Below are positions 23,351-34,140 of a stretch of DNA of 64,000 bases, in pieces. The stretch is taken from positions 165,353,348-165,417,347 of the forward strand of contig OW386289.2 in assembly GCA_936432065.2 (NCBI GenBank), written 5' to 3'. The translations under genes were made by a program, and so were the position numbers. How positions within the stretch are numbered: the first letter of the stretch is position 1; the number at the start of each line of letters is the position of its first letter. Below the pieces are notes generated by a model. It did no database searches. It was not told where the DNA came from and was given only the letters and a program-made list of their open reading frames with translations. Source of the stretch: Rutpela maculata. Lineage: Eukaryota > Arthropoda > Insecta > Coleoptera > Cerambycidae.

Positions 23351-24130
23351 TTAATACGAGTTTTACCTGAAAAATACGCGTTGGTCGTCAAAATTATTTT
23401 GAGAATCTGAGGCTATTAGCTCTTGGGTCATAATTTGTAGGTAAAAATGTTGATATTAACATGACCTACGAATATATGTATTCAAAAATGCAAGCAAAAA
23501 AATTTTGATTTCGCTGCTAAACTCAGTTTCGTCAAAAACTATTGGTTCTACGTAAATTTTGTATAGAACCTATTTTATGCAGATTTATCTCGCAAACAAA
23601 TTTTATAATAGCCAAAATTAACGTAAAACCGATAATTTACGATATTTGAGGAAAACTGATTTTCGTGACCTTTGACCTTCTGTAACTTTTGTAGCCGTCG
23701 AGTTGGCTTTATGGACTTTTGAGAAATTATTTGTGACGCCAAAATAAAGAAAATCCCGCTGGAAAATCATAGGGATTATAGCCTTCTCAAAAAAGGCTCG
23801 TTTTTCTGTTGCTATATCTGTATATCCACACAATTAAAAATAAATTATTTGTTCTTATAAATAATAACTAATAACTTGATAAACTGAAATAAAATAAAAT
23901 GTAATTTAATTTCTTTGATAGAATAATAGTGTATTTCGATTTTCTTTTCTATATATGAGGTAAGGTACGGTACCGGTTTCGGTGGCGAGACCTTGATTGG
24001 CAAAGTTAATGCATGCCGAGTAAGTCCATCTCGCCGTCTGGGTTAAGTGGTGGAGTAGCATTAGCTAAACTTCACCAGGATGTTAAAATAAAGAAGGCAA
24101 TTAAAGATTTAAAAAAAAATGTATATTTTG
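23351..24130. other. Intergenic; one coding-like short frame
   Basis: Mostly AT-rich. A + strand frame at 24013-24130 (MPSKSISPSGLSGGVALAKL, continuing Lys-rich) has coding-like composition and is cut by the MITE at 24131. I do not recognise it. It may be a fragment of a host or transposon gene. Confidence 0.3.
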
Positions 24131-24341
24131 ATGGGAAAGGAAACTTTCCAATTAAAGTTCCAAGGAAATTTTCGGGAGTTTCCGGAACGAAGTTTTGATA
24201 AAATTGAAAGTTTCCAATAAAATATTTGAATATTCCGAATGTTTCCAAGGGAAACTTTCAAATATTTAATTGGAAACTTTCACTTTTATCAAAAATTTGT
24301 TTGGGAAACTTTCAAATGGAAAGTTCCCTTACCCATCTCTA
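24131..24341. mobile_element. Short hAT-type MITE (GGAAACTTTCC family)
   Basis: The right end reads as the reverse complement of TAGAGATGGGTAAGGG; the left end is worn. The flanks ATATTTTG and ATATTTTC form a 7/8 duplication. The interior is packed with GGAAACTTTCC words shared with the 20.5-21.5 kb element. Confidence 0.7.
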
Positions 24342-25329
24342 ATATTTTCGATTACCCGCGTACCGCTTTTAAAAATCAAGGGCTGCTGAAATTGAATATT
24401 TTGTGAAAATCTTGAGCCTTCGGCTTTATCTACACACTTTTTAGCCGTTTTCTTATCATATGTTCAGAGCTTTTATATTTTCGTCTCCATATTTCAATTA
24501 GTCAAGACGAATTTAGCCGGTCAATTTCAATCATGACTAAAAATTTAGTCGACTAATGCCCATCTATGCTCTCTATGAATGCTATTCACACATTTTATCA
24601 AACATTGCAAAACATGCAGAAAAAAATCAACGTATTAAAAAAAAATCTATAATAATAGTTGTTTATTGACCTTAAGAACTAAAAGCACATACTCACAAAC
24701 GGTTTAAAGAGTGAATAAGGTTACAGCAAAACAAATACACAGTTTTTTTATATACAGTAATTAATCCGATATTTGCTGTCGATTAACTAAATTAACACTA
24801 ACTTTAAACTAGGAATAAGTATGGAGACATCAACTAAGGTTAACTACCATTTTCCAAAAATATTTTACAATAACAAATGGACAGCAACCCTAGGAGAAAT
24901 GTAGATGACCTATCTGACAACAGAAACATTTAAAACGAAATGGAAAATGAAACATCACAATTACTTTAAAATTATGAAGTTACTAAACAGGTATATACAG
25001 CTTTACGACTTGAAACGATGTATAAGGAGTTCCGAACCACTTCTAATAGTTTTAAAATTTGTGCCTCTAATTATTCCAACACATGATACGACAGATAACT
25101 TAAGGTTACATTTCTATTTGTGAAGGAAATGCTCAACGAATTTTTAAAGATTTACTACATTAGTTGGAGAAACTGACACGTACAGGTGTCTCTCCATTGG
25201 ATCGTTAAACGTGATAAGAGTCCAATCAGTGTTTTTAGAGGTGCCCCGAAAAATAGGTCACAGTACAAACATGAAGGCCATTCGTGTAAAATAAATGCAC
25301 AGGCTCTGAAAGTTGCAACTTTTTTTCAG
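24342..25329. other. Intergenic, nothing recognised
   Basis: AT-rich with no repeat or coding assignment. Short frames lack any conserved motif. Confidence 0.4.
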
Positions 25330-25565
25330 AGATGGTCGGGGAAACTTTCCATATTTGATAAGTCTAAAAGTCACGTAAATAATATAATTGGTATCAATAT
25401 GAAGCATACATCATCACGAATCAGATTTCACCATAAAATTACTATTAATATACCCAATGGAAAGTTAAAAGGAAAATTTTCTGGAAACTTTCGGAGTTTT
25501 CAAAACGGAAAGCTTCCAGGAAGGTTTCCTTCTAACTTTCCATTGGGTATATTGATAGCCTTAAT
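25330..25565. repeat. hAT-family fragment (GGAAACTTTCC words)
   Basis: Contains GGGGAAACTTTCC, GGAAACTTTCGGAG and GGAAGGTTTCC words and a short block (ATCAGATTTCACCATAAA) inverted relative to the TTTATGGTGAAATCTGAT of the 20.6 and 26.6 kb copies. The ends are not preserved. Confidence 0.6.
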
Positions 25566-25637
25566 CCAGTCGGCAGGTACTTTCTGCCTGGACACGATTT
25601 CGAACTTAATGAAATTTTAAGATATTGTTTGGGGATG

Positions 25638-26191
25638 GCGTGGGGTGTGTAATCTAAGTTTTCGACCTCGAGGAGCCTGTGGAAACTTGGAGGGGGCAAA
25701 AAACATCGAAATGTTCGGACTTTTTTGGTTTTTTTGCTTATATTTCCTAAACCATGCGTTTTTCAAAAAAGTCGTCCAAATAAGTTGTAGAGCATTAAAT
25801 TTCCTTCAATTTTCTTTGGTAAAAAATATTTTTTGACCCAATACTTACCGAGATACAGCAGTTCAAAGATGGAACAAATTTCTCAAAATGTAAAAATAAA
25901 AGTTATGAGGCAAAAACCTGAATTTTACTCTTTTACATTTGGAGAAATTTGTTCCATTTTTGAACTGCTGTATCTCGGTAAGTATTGGGTCAAAAAATAT
26001 TTTTTACCAATGAAAATTGAAGGAAATTTAATGCTCTACAACTCTTATTTGGACGACTTTCTCGAAAAACGCATGGTTTAGAAGATATAAGCGAAAAACC
26101 GAAAAAGGTCCGAACATTTCGATGTTTTTTGCCCCCCTCAAAGTTTCCACAAGCTCCTCGAGGTCGAAAACTTAGATTACACACCCCACGC
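25638..26191. mobile_element. Foldback element, arms about 270 bp
   Basis: Starts GCGTGGGGTGTGTAATCTAA and ends with its reverse complement. The arms pair nearly throughout (CGACCTCGAGGAGC..., CATCGAAATGTTCGGAC..., TGCTGTATCTCGGTAAGTA), with a short centre near 25905. The arm similarity makes both strands read the same open frames. No transposase and no clear target duplication. Confidence 0.88.
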
Positions 26192-26196
26192 TATTC

Positions 26197-26600
26197 ACGT
26201 TAACTACGGTTCTTACCCCCGGGTTCAAGTAACAGGTCATTTTATACACACGGCGATCAATTTCATAGTACATTAGTTGTAGATGGGAATGTATAAACAA
26301 GTGAGCATACATACATTTCATTTCAAGATTTTTCCATTTCTCAATGACAGTTCTTGTTTCCGAAGTCAAGTGCGGCGCTAGCGACGGCTCATGGAGAGTA
26401 TTAATAATTATTTACCGTAATGATACCGAGATTACAGTTTTCCATTTTAGAGTTACTATAATTTTAGTGTTAGAACGCATTCTTGTCGCCGGAGTCAAGT
26501 AATGTTATTAAACAATGTCTTAGTACTTGACCCCAAGGACAAGAAACGTACCAAATTAATGTTTCTGAAAAATAACCCCCGTCGTTAACGTGTTAAGTTC
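26197..26600. mobile_element. Candidate piggyBac-like MITE
   Basis: The left end CACGTTAACTACGG and right end (reverse complement) CACGTTAACGACGG are inverted. The right flank is TTAA; the left flank is TATT, a possible decayed TTAA. It abuts the foldback at 25638-26191. About 400 bp, non-coding. Confidence 0.5.
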
Positions 26601-26644
26601 GGAATTGTGTCCAAGTAACTCCCCTCATATTTACTTGCCGACTG

Positions 26645-26787
26645 GACTACCTATTTTATGGTGAAATCTGATTCAAGATGATGCAAGCTTCATTTTGATA
26701 CCAAATAAGTGCGTACAATTACATTATTTACATGACTTTTACAGACTTTTATCAAATATGGAAAGTTTCCTCGGCACATCTCTGGTT
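26645..26787. repeat. hAT-family fragment
   Basis: Matches the 20.59-20.70 kb stretch closely (TTTATGGTGAAATCTGATTC, then AGCTTCATTTTGATACCAAA and TTTTACAGACTTTTA). It ends in GGAAAGTTTCCTCGGCACAT followed by CTCTGG, a worn copy of the hAT terminus. It is a deletion derivative of the 20.5 kb element. Confidence 0.75.
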
Positions 26788-26839
26788 TTTTTCGTAGTCT
26801 ACGATCCTGTAAAAATGCACTGTGTCCACCTTGTTAAAC

Positions 26840-27030
26840 TGCCTTTGAGTAGTTTCCACAAACACCAAAACAGATGAATACGATTACTGGACGCGTGTTT
26901 CGCCAACCATGTTGGCACCATCTGGAGACGATTAAAATTTTTAATCATCTCCAGATGATGGCCAAGATACGCGCGTCTAGTAATAACATTCAAGTGTCTT
27001 GGTGTTTGTGAAAACCACTTCAGAGGCAGT
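26840..27030. mobile_element. Palindromic MITE upstream of kinesin fragment
   Basis: About 190 bp. The arms CTGCCT..GA.TAGTTTCCAC / GTGGTTTTCACAAACACCAA pair around a centre ATTAAAATTTTTAAT. It shares GTGTTTCGCCAACCATG with 8784-8893. It ends just where kinesin homology begins. Confidence 0.7.
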
Positions 27031-27520
27031 ATATTCCAAATCGACAAAACTTTGCTTAAGCTGGGAGAGCATTATTATTTTGACCATATCTTCACAGAGC
27101 AGAATATCAATTCAGATGTCTACAATTCCGTTGTGAAACTGCTTATCCAATCATGCTTAGAAGGTTTTAATTCAATAATATTCGCTTACGGTCAAACATC
27201 TTCTGGGAAAACACATTCCATGATGGGTAATCGTAACACTCCGGGTATTATACAAATGGCAGTAAATGATATTTTCCATCGTCAATTGATTACTTGCTCC
27301 TACTTTGAAATATACGAGAAAATTAACGACTTTTAGACAAAAATAAAAAGAACCTTAAAATATGTGGCGATTACGATGGCAACACCTCATCACAGCCACG
27401 GAAGAGGCTGTCACAATCGCTAATCACATTTATCAGTTGATGACATTAAAAAAAAATGCAAAATTGGAAGATAACAGTATTGATAATGGCACCGTGCAAA
27501 TGTCACAACTTAATTTTATG
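27028..27520 (+). pseudogene. Kinesin motor-domain fragment (CENP-E/kinesin-7-like)
   Basis: Encodes IFQIDKTLLKLGEHYYFDHI, then the P-loop region FAYGQTSSGKTHSMMG (about 27183-27230) and GIIQMAVNDIF ... SYFEIYEKINDF, all kinesin motor blocks. A stop and frameshifts follow at about 27334. A later frame gives ATEEAVTIANHIYQLM, then NAKLEDNSIDNGTVQMSQLN, the run-up to kinesin switch II. The switch I block (NxxSSRSH) and switch II DLAGSE are missing. It has no introns where the motor should have several, so it is a processed or fragmentary pseudogene. The CENP-E assignment is by similarity of spacing only. Confidence 0.88.
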
Positions 27521-27747
27521 TTAAGGACATCGATTTATTTTTGCAAATAAAATTTATAGTCAGCTTAGTGTGTTTGCTTTAATTAAAAAACAAAAAATAT
27601 AATAATTTTAATCGATTAATCAATTCAACTCTATCTGGAATGGGACATATTCTAAAGCAAACGTCAATGACACAACGCAGCACTACTTGAGTTTGCACTA
27701 ATTTATCATTATGATAAAGAAACGAATAATAACAAAGTTGGAGTAAA
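27521..27747. other. Intergenic, nothing recognised
   Basis: AT-rich spacer between the kinesin fragment and the large foldback. Confidence 0.4.
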
Positions 27748-29216
27748 GGACCCTGCACCAAATACATGGGAAAATGGGTCTCGATTAAAAGTTTTGTAAC
27801 TTTGGGAAAAGGGAGTTCTCGTTGTCCCGATCAAACTTTCAAACGTAACCTGGGTCTGAAAACCCGCCGTTTCCGAGTTACAGACGGTCGAAAAATGTAT
27901 CAAGTAGGGGTTGTCGCTTCTCGCAGATTGATCGACTGTGGAGAATAATAATAATTATAAGGACAAGGTCTACTTTATATAGTATTCTCAACTGCCCCCT
28001 TATTGCGATATATTTATATACAGTGTGTCCACGGATGGACTTAACTATACTCGTAAACATTTGTATTTTCTGTTTTTCCAAGAAAAGAAGTCAACTACAT
28101 AATTTCTTTTGCTTGTTTTATAAATACGATTCACGTTGAGAAACTTCGATTTTGTTGTACAAGGTGCGTAAAAAATATAAAAATACAGATTTTCAAAATT
28201 AATAATTTTTAAATCAAACTTTTTGAAGCAGTAAAACTAAAGAGCTTAAAAGGTGTAATTGAAAGCCAAACAATTTGTTTTCATGGGAGTTATGTTACTA
28301 AGATATTCGATATCAAAAATTATGTCGATTTTTTTTTCCATATCTTATTATCGATTATTATTTTAATACAATGTATTAATTGTAATGAAAAGTTGTTTGT
28401 AACTATTAGTTTAGGTATAAAGGACGTTTTAAAGTTTTTTGATTGAGGTCCTATCTTAATTGAATTAACTTCGTATTATTTTTGGAAGTGGACTGCCATC
28501 TCGTTTATAAATCAAGATTGTTGCTGTGAAGTAATGCTTATTATTATGTATTAACATTTGTCAACTAATATCTTCAGAAAGGTGCTAACCTTGCAGCATA
28601 TTTACCAAAATAATAATCGGTAATAAGATACGGAAAAAAATCGATTTAATTTTAAATATCAGATATCTCAGTAACACTTAAGTAACATAACATGAAAAAA
28701 AATATTTGGCTTTTCGATTACTCCTTTCAAGTGCTTTAGTCTGATTTAAAAATGATTCATTTTGAAAATCTACATTTTTATATTTTTTGCGCACCCTGTA
28801 CAACAAAATCGAAGTGTATCAACGTTAATCGTAATTATAAAACAAGTAAAAGAAATGATGAAGAAAGACTTTTTCCATAAAGCAGAAAATAAAAATGTTT
28901 ACGAGTATAGTTAAGTCCATCCGTGGACACACTGTATAAATATAAATAAGGGGGCAAATGAGGGACAATTGAGAAGCATCCCATACTATATAAAGTAGAC
29001 CTTGTTCTTATAATTATTATTATCCACTTTCAATCAATCCGTGAGAAGCGAAAATCCCTACTTTATACATTTTTCGATTGCCAGTAACTCCGAAACGACA
29101 GGTTTTCAGACCCAGGTTACATTTGAAAGTTTGATCGGAACAACGAGATTCCCTTTTCCCAAAGTTACAAAACTTTTCATCGCGACCCATTTTCCCATGT
29201 ATTTGGTGCGGGGTCC
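27748..29216. mobile_element. Large foldback element, 1.47 kb
   Basis: Arms of about 640 bp pair over several blocks: GGACCCTGCACCAAATACAT at the ends, AACCTGGGTCTGAAAACC, GGTCTACTTTATATAGTA, ACAGTGTGTCCACGGATGGA, and a CGATTATTATTTT block near the centre (28385-28605). It has no transposase and no clear target duplication. The inner TGTGTCCACGGATGG palindrome could be a second, nested element. Confidence 0.85.
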
Positions 29217-30061
29217 GGCTAATCCTGCGAAACTTCCATCAACTGTGAGTGTCAAGTTCTTGTAAAATCAATAAATTTTTTGTACAATGTACATTGTACA
29301 ATGTATTTGTACTGTGGCCTGCATTTCTAGGGGGTCATTTTCGACAAACATTGATTGGACTCTGGTTTACAAAAAAAAAAAAAAGTCGTCTCACTATGGG
29401 ATTCCCATAACCAGCTGGGACTCTTTCCGTCTATCCCTTACTAACCAAATATTTGGAACAATCATAAAAAAAATATATGAAGATCCTTATATCACGTTTA
29501 CTCTAACACAAACTGTATAACTTCACATGTTTATTTCCTACAATCTGTCTGTCTGCGTCATTCTAACACGCATAGTCACATAACCGAAAAACTTAATAAA
29601 AAAGCTGAATGTCTTAAATTGTCTCTCTTTAAATCAGCCATTGCACGAAAGAAAACACTTAATAACGAGACTTCGGGAAATTACATTTATTAACAAACTG
29701 GCCAGAGATTAAAAATTACCCAATATAAATACAAAAAAAAAGCCTACAACAAAGTCACAGTCACTAATTCCATTCGTTTTCTGGAAAAAAATCACATTTC
29801 ACTAATATAATGGACACATTTTTTTTCCTTTTTTTGAATATACACTACAGTGTTTCATATAATGTCTAATTCGATTTTCAAATTTTGGAATGAATCTTTA
29901 TATTTCCTCGACAAAAAGAAGGTGTAGGCACTAAGATAATATATGAATTTTAATGAAGACAATTTAGATTATTTACCAACAAAACAGACATCAAATAATG
30001 ATGTGTTGTTATATTTTAAATATAAAGAATAAAAAAACAAATCATTGGCACGGCTGTACTC
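29217..30061 (-). other. UBE2Q 3' UTR and flank
   Basis: Downstream of the UBE2Q stop on the minus strand. A minus-strand AATAAA (plus-strand TTTATT at 29686-29691) is a candidate polyadenylation signal about 370 nt past the stop. A 22 bp perfect palindrome (TTGTACAATGT mirrored) lies at 29280-29301. Confidence 0.45.
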
Positions 30062-30093
30062 TTAACCATCTTCTTTGGGTGGGGTGAACCAAC
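30062..30093 (-). CDS. UBE2Q: UBE2Q terminal exon (10 codons)
   Basis: After a tttccag acceptor the minus strand reads G-WFTPPKEDG-stop. This is the invariant C-terminus of UBE2Q1/Q2 (WYTPPKEDG, from memory), with Phe for Tyr. The incoming phase (one G from 37863) fits exactly. The exon is too short for ORF finders and is separated from the previous exon by a 7.8 kb transposon-filled intron. Confidence 0.93.
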
Positions 30094-30130
30094 CTGGAAA
30101 AAAACAATACATTTAACAAATAATAATAGA

Positions 30131-30405
30131 GATGGCAATGGGAGGGTTAAAACCCATTTTTGAATACTCATTTTGAAAAATCACCTTATTACTCTGGTAC
30201 TCTGGTATTAGTTTTTACAACAAATTACCTAGAAATGCATTACCAAATGTATATAATAATAAATAATAATAATTAAAAATATCAACAGTTTTAATAAATC
30301 CAAACACTTTTTACTTGAAAAATGTTTATATTCATACAAACAATTTGAATCTGTGTTTGTCATATTCTTTACAATTATTGTTTTATATTTACTATGTATT
30401 ATCTC
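30131..30405 (+). repeat. hAT end fragment plus probable RT tail
   Basis: 30131-30170 matches the hAT-like terminus TAGAGATGGCAAT ... GGGAGGGTTAAAACC. At 30215-30330 the + strand reads FYNKLPRNALPN and a weak FYLKNVYI tail, resembling non-LTR RT C-termini. Both are short and decayed. Confidence 0.4.
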
Positions 30406-30409
30406 AAGT

Positions 30410-30837
30410 GAGTCGACTATTTCCAAAACCGGGTACATCCTATGATACTAAATTTTCAGGAGGGCTGAAAACTGCAGCGCATGCATGAATAAACGGAGAA
30501 GTTTTAACTCTGTACTGAAAAAAATTGTACACTTAATGACAATAATATTTTATCAGAATTTTCAATATTATTCAAAAAAACAATAAGTGAAAACAAAATG
30601 AATCGAGCACTGCTTTTAAACAGATGGGTATAGACGATTTTGAACTAGAAGTAACAGGGAATTTACCCGGTTTTGATAATAAGCCTGACTTCCACAACTC
30701 GTTTTAACAAGTTTCAGTCAGTTTTGGAGCGGTGCATTTCTAGTACACTAATAGTTTATACTACTCACTACAAGATGGCACTACTGACTCAATTGGCTTA
30801 AAAAGTGGATACACCCAGTTTTGGAAATAGTCGACTC
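30410..30837. mobile_element. Foldback/MITE with 4 bp duplication AAGT
   Basis: The inverted ends GAGTCGACTATTTCCAAAAC are exact, then decay (CCGGGTACATCC versus TGGGTGTATCC). AAGT flanks at 30406-30409 and 30838-30841. 428 bp, non-coding, in the last UBE2Q intron. Confidence 0.75.
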
Positions 30838-31203
30838 AAGTTATAGACTAAATTATGTATATATATATTTTTTTATTGACGTTCACATCTGTAATGTAAC
30901 AGCTTAAGTGATTATGTATATAAATAAATCTCCCAAATACGCCATTTGATTGGTCAATCAACACTTCGAGTCCTGGGATGCATTCCCCTCGATTTCACCA
31001 TTTCACGAATTGGGACTGTCGACGTTGACTTCCGATTAGTCGTTTTAGTTTGCCAAATACCAGTTGCCAATCACAAGTCATCAAGTAAAGCGAACAAACA
31101 CAAAAACACCCCATGTGAAGTGAGCTTGCAATTAAACAATGGATGACAAATAATAACCTTCAAAGAGTGACCCCAAAAATACCCCAAACTAAGTGCTAAA
31201 TTA
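30838..31203 (-). other. UBE2Q intron, nothing recognised
   Basis: A + strand short frame at 30946-31146 has no recognisable motif. Otherwise AT-rich. Confidence 0.4.
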
Positions 31204-31474
31204 CACAGGTCTACAAAAAAAAAGTCCTATCATGCCTTAAGTATTTTTGTGTGCTGAAACCGAATTTTCAATTTAAAAAATTTTCTGCTGCGTAGATTTT
31301 GACTAAATGTCAAAAATTATCAAAAAGCCATATTTTGACGATAAAAACCGGTATTTACTCGAAACCTAGGCAGTAGAAAATTTTTTAAATTGAAAATTCG
31401 GATTCAGCACACAAAAATACTCAATGCATGATAGGTTTAGTCCTTGGAATAGAATTTTTTTTTGTGAACCTGTG
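31204..31474. mobile_element. Palindromic MITE, CACAGGT-ACAAAAA ends
   Basis: Ends CACAGGTCTACAAAAAAA and (reverse complement) CACAGGTTCACAAAAAAA. The arms continue as TATTTTTGTGTGCTGAA and GAATTTTCAATTTAAAAAAT. 271 bp. The terminal motif is shared with the foldback at 55864-56415. Confidence 0.8.
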
Positions 31475-31770
31475 CAACCTCCCTATTTTCATCCCTATAA
31501 TAATAATAATCATTAACCACACAAAAGATACACGTGGTACATATGGCATGTCAATATAAAAACAAAATAAAACAATATAAACAATACTAAACAGTATGTT
31601 ATATAAAAACAATACAAATATATAAATAACAAATACATGTACAAAATTTATTTTATATTTTGTCAAAAAAATATGCAAAATGAAAGTCAAAATTATTCTA
31701 ATAATAAATAAAAGGATTATCTTTGAGAAGATATAACTAGGATATCCCGGACACAAATTCATCAATACTA
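31475..31770 (-). other. UBE2Q intron, AT-rich
   Basis: Very AT-rich; the long minus-strand frame at 31421-31765 is low-complexity and I do not consider it coding. Confidence 0.45.
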
Positions 31771-32659
31771 CACTCAGAGAAATAGTATGGGTAAATTCAA
31801 CAAAAAAAAATGGTTAACAATATCGTTAATTTTGTTAAACCAAACACTATTGATGGTATTTTTAAACAAGAGGTGATTGTTATTTTAATTAATAAAAAGT
31901 TGTTGTACAACAAAACAAACATTAACTTAAAAAATAGATGAATAAGACTATTATTTTGTTGAATTCTGTCAAATTAAACTAGATAATAGTATATTTTATT
32001 TTTAACTATTATCGAATTGTAATTCTAACCCAGTATTAGTTCGCTGTATTATTGTACTTGGTAGACAAACCCATATTATTGTCGTCTTCTAGAAGTTCTA
32101 AAAGAATTACCATAAAATTTGCTTGCTTACCACGTAGTCTATTACAGAAATTATTCCCAGATGGCGCCACATACAAATCACTGGCAATAATCAATCATGC
32201 ATTATCTTATACCCTTATGAATTTATAGAAAATTAATAACATGATTGCAATGTTCAAATTCTCTCAGGGATCATCGATATATTTGGATGGATCTTATAAA
32301 CGATCTCTAATCTTTGGTTTGGGCGGTCTGATGCCTCAATACTGAGATTTTGGCTAACAAAAAAAAACTTCATCATACAATAAAGTGTAGATCAACCTAA
32401 AAATTAGTTGGTGAACAAAAAACAAAGTCGTTGTACTATTTAATTGTAGACCAAATTGAAAATGGTTAGTGAACATAAAAAAATGTCATTGTACTATTTA
32501 ATTTGTTACAAGAAGGTATGATTATTAAACTACTATTTGTTTACGAAAACAAATAAAGTTGTATTACTATTCTTTTCTGATTGATTTAACTATGAAACTA
32601 GATAGGCACGATTTCATATGCTCTTTTTGGTTGAATTTACCTATCATTTTCTTTGAGTG
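31771..32659. mobile_element. TA-flanked MITE with CACTCA ends
   Basis: Inverted ends CACTCAGAGAAATAG ... GGTAAATTCAAC and (reverse complement) CACTCAAAGAAAATG ... GGTAAATTCAAC. TA dinucleotides flank at 31769-31770 and 32660-32661, as in mariner-type insertions. The interior has two similar blocks with GTACTATTTAATT. 889 bp, no transposase. Confidence 0.7.
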
Positions 32660-33203
32660 TATAAAAACTACTACCACAGAAGAAGGAACTACCAGAAGCG
32701 GCACTCTCAGCACCGCCATTGATGTTTTTTTGTGACCTTCGTCATTTTGTTGTTGGTAATTTTGGCGGGAAATTTAAACAGCATGTTTATAAACAAACTT
32801 TACACAAGCTGAATACAATCACCTTATTCGAAGAATTCTACTTATAATGGACATTAAAGCTATTAAAGTAAACTGGATAAATTTGTCTCTACGAACAATT
32901 GTATTCTTAATATAAATAAAGTCACAAAATGTATTAAAATCAATACAATATCTCGAGAAAATCTGTAATTTCTTACTGGGAGGTTGTTGTGAGGAAATAT
33001 TAATTTTTTTTCTGTTTAAACTACCAAATTGAGGAAAAATAGTAGGTAAGTGTTATTGGTAGCAATCTATTCTGATACATATTTGTCGTGCGCACAACTT
33101 AAAATTATTATAAAGTTCGGTTGAACTTTAATACGGACCTTAAAAGAAGAAAGGTTCACAACTACTTGGAAATATCTTATAATTTACATCAATAATAAAA
33201 TAC
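32660..33203 (-). other. UBE2Q intron; inverted match to 33.44-33.53 kb
   Basis: 32670-32730 (CAGAAGAAGGAACTACCAGA...) is an inverted, diverged match to the tail of the RT fragment at 33475-33530. A + strand tail-like reading FKQHVYKQTLHKLN follows. Probably a truncated copy of the same non-LTR family. Confidence 0.4.
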
Positions 33204-33304
33204 CTTTGGGAATCCTTAGGAAACCCAAATAAACTAATGTCTTTTCCTGTCGTACTACTTGTATATTCCTTAACAGCGCAAACGGTTCCACCTCGTTTAC
33301 TCAT
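33204..33304 (-). pseudogene. Orphan THAP-like first exon
   Basis: The minus strand opens ATG with MSKRGGTVCAVKEYTSS, then GKDISLFGFPKDSQR, followed by AG|gtattt, a splice donor. THAP DNA-binding domains start with Cys-x2-4-Cys and a lF.FPkd..R block, and often have an intron at this point. Here the second Cys is Tyr (CAVKEY). I could not find the matching second exon with the Trp. It could be the first exon of a THAP gene nested in the UBE2Q intron, or a transposon-derived relic. Confidence 0.55.
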
Positions 33305-33441
33305 ATCGCTAATAAAAATTACTATTAACAGCACAATAATACTAAAACCTTTTAAGAATTTATTTCGGTATTATGTCATAGACTGTCATTTACCGCACTT
33401 TATTGTTTTAACCTAAAACAATAAATGAACTGACGGATGTA

Positions 33442-34140
33442 CTAACAACAAAATGGCGGCAATGGAATTTTGGCGGGTAGCTCAAGTGTCGTTTCTGGTA
33501 GTTCTCTTTTCTGTGCTACTACTATACTACTATAAATATATTTTTTAAATAATATAGTGCTGCTGATTTCTCGTACCGTGTTTGGTAGTGCATTGTACAA
33601 ATTGACACAATTATACCATGGGGAATGTTTGAACGTGGTAGTTGAAGAGTTCCCCATGCCTAGTGTGATAAGGGTGGGTATTTGATATTTTAACAAACAT
33701 ATTAAAATTTTGTTTAGTATACATTATACATTTAAATATGTATAAGGATTGTAGAGTTAAGATTTTTTTTCTTTGAAAACGGTTCTACAACTTTCACTAG
33801 ATCTTATATTGAATATTAAACGAATTACTCTTTTCTGTGGAATGAATACCCTACTTATTTCTCTGCCGCATCCCCAACTCATAATATTTAATGAGATGTG
33901 TGAGTAGGCCAAAGCATAATAGATATTCAGTAATCCATTTTCATTCAAAGTGTCTTTCATTTGCAGGATGCCAAAATATACTTTGTTTAATTTTTTACAT
34001 ACTGTGTCAATATGATTATTCCATGATAACTTATAATCCAGTACAGTACCAAGATATTTCGTTTCATCCTTAAATTCGATATCCAAGATATTAAAATTTG
34101 TAGGTAGTGATTTTCTTATATGAAAATTCATTACTACAGT
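33442..34140 (-). pseudogene. Non-LTR RT C-terminal fragment
   Basis: Minus-strand reading KYLGTVLDYKLSWNNHIDTV, then a tail (SWGCGREISRVFIPQKRVIR), and after a frameshift YNCVNLYNALPNTVREISST. These are the C-terminal blocks after the RT catalytic core. It abuts the + strand element at 34141. Confidence 0.88.

Noticed and set aside
31421..31765. 114-codon minus-strand frame rich in Ile, Phe and Val
   Set aside because: Low-complexity AT-driven translation without any motif; it overlaps a MITE end.
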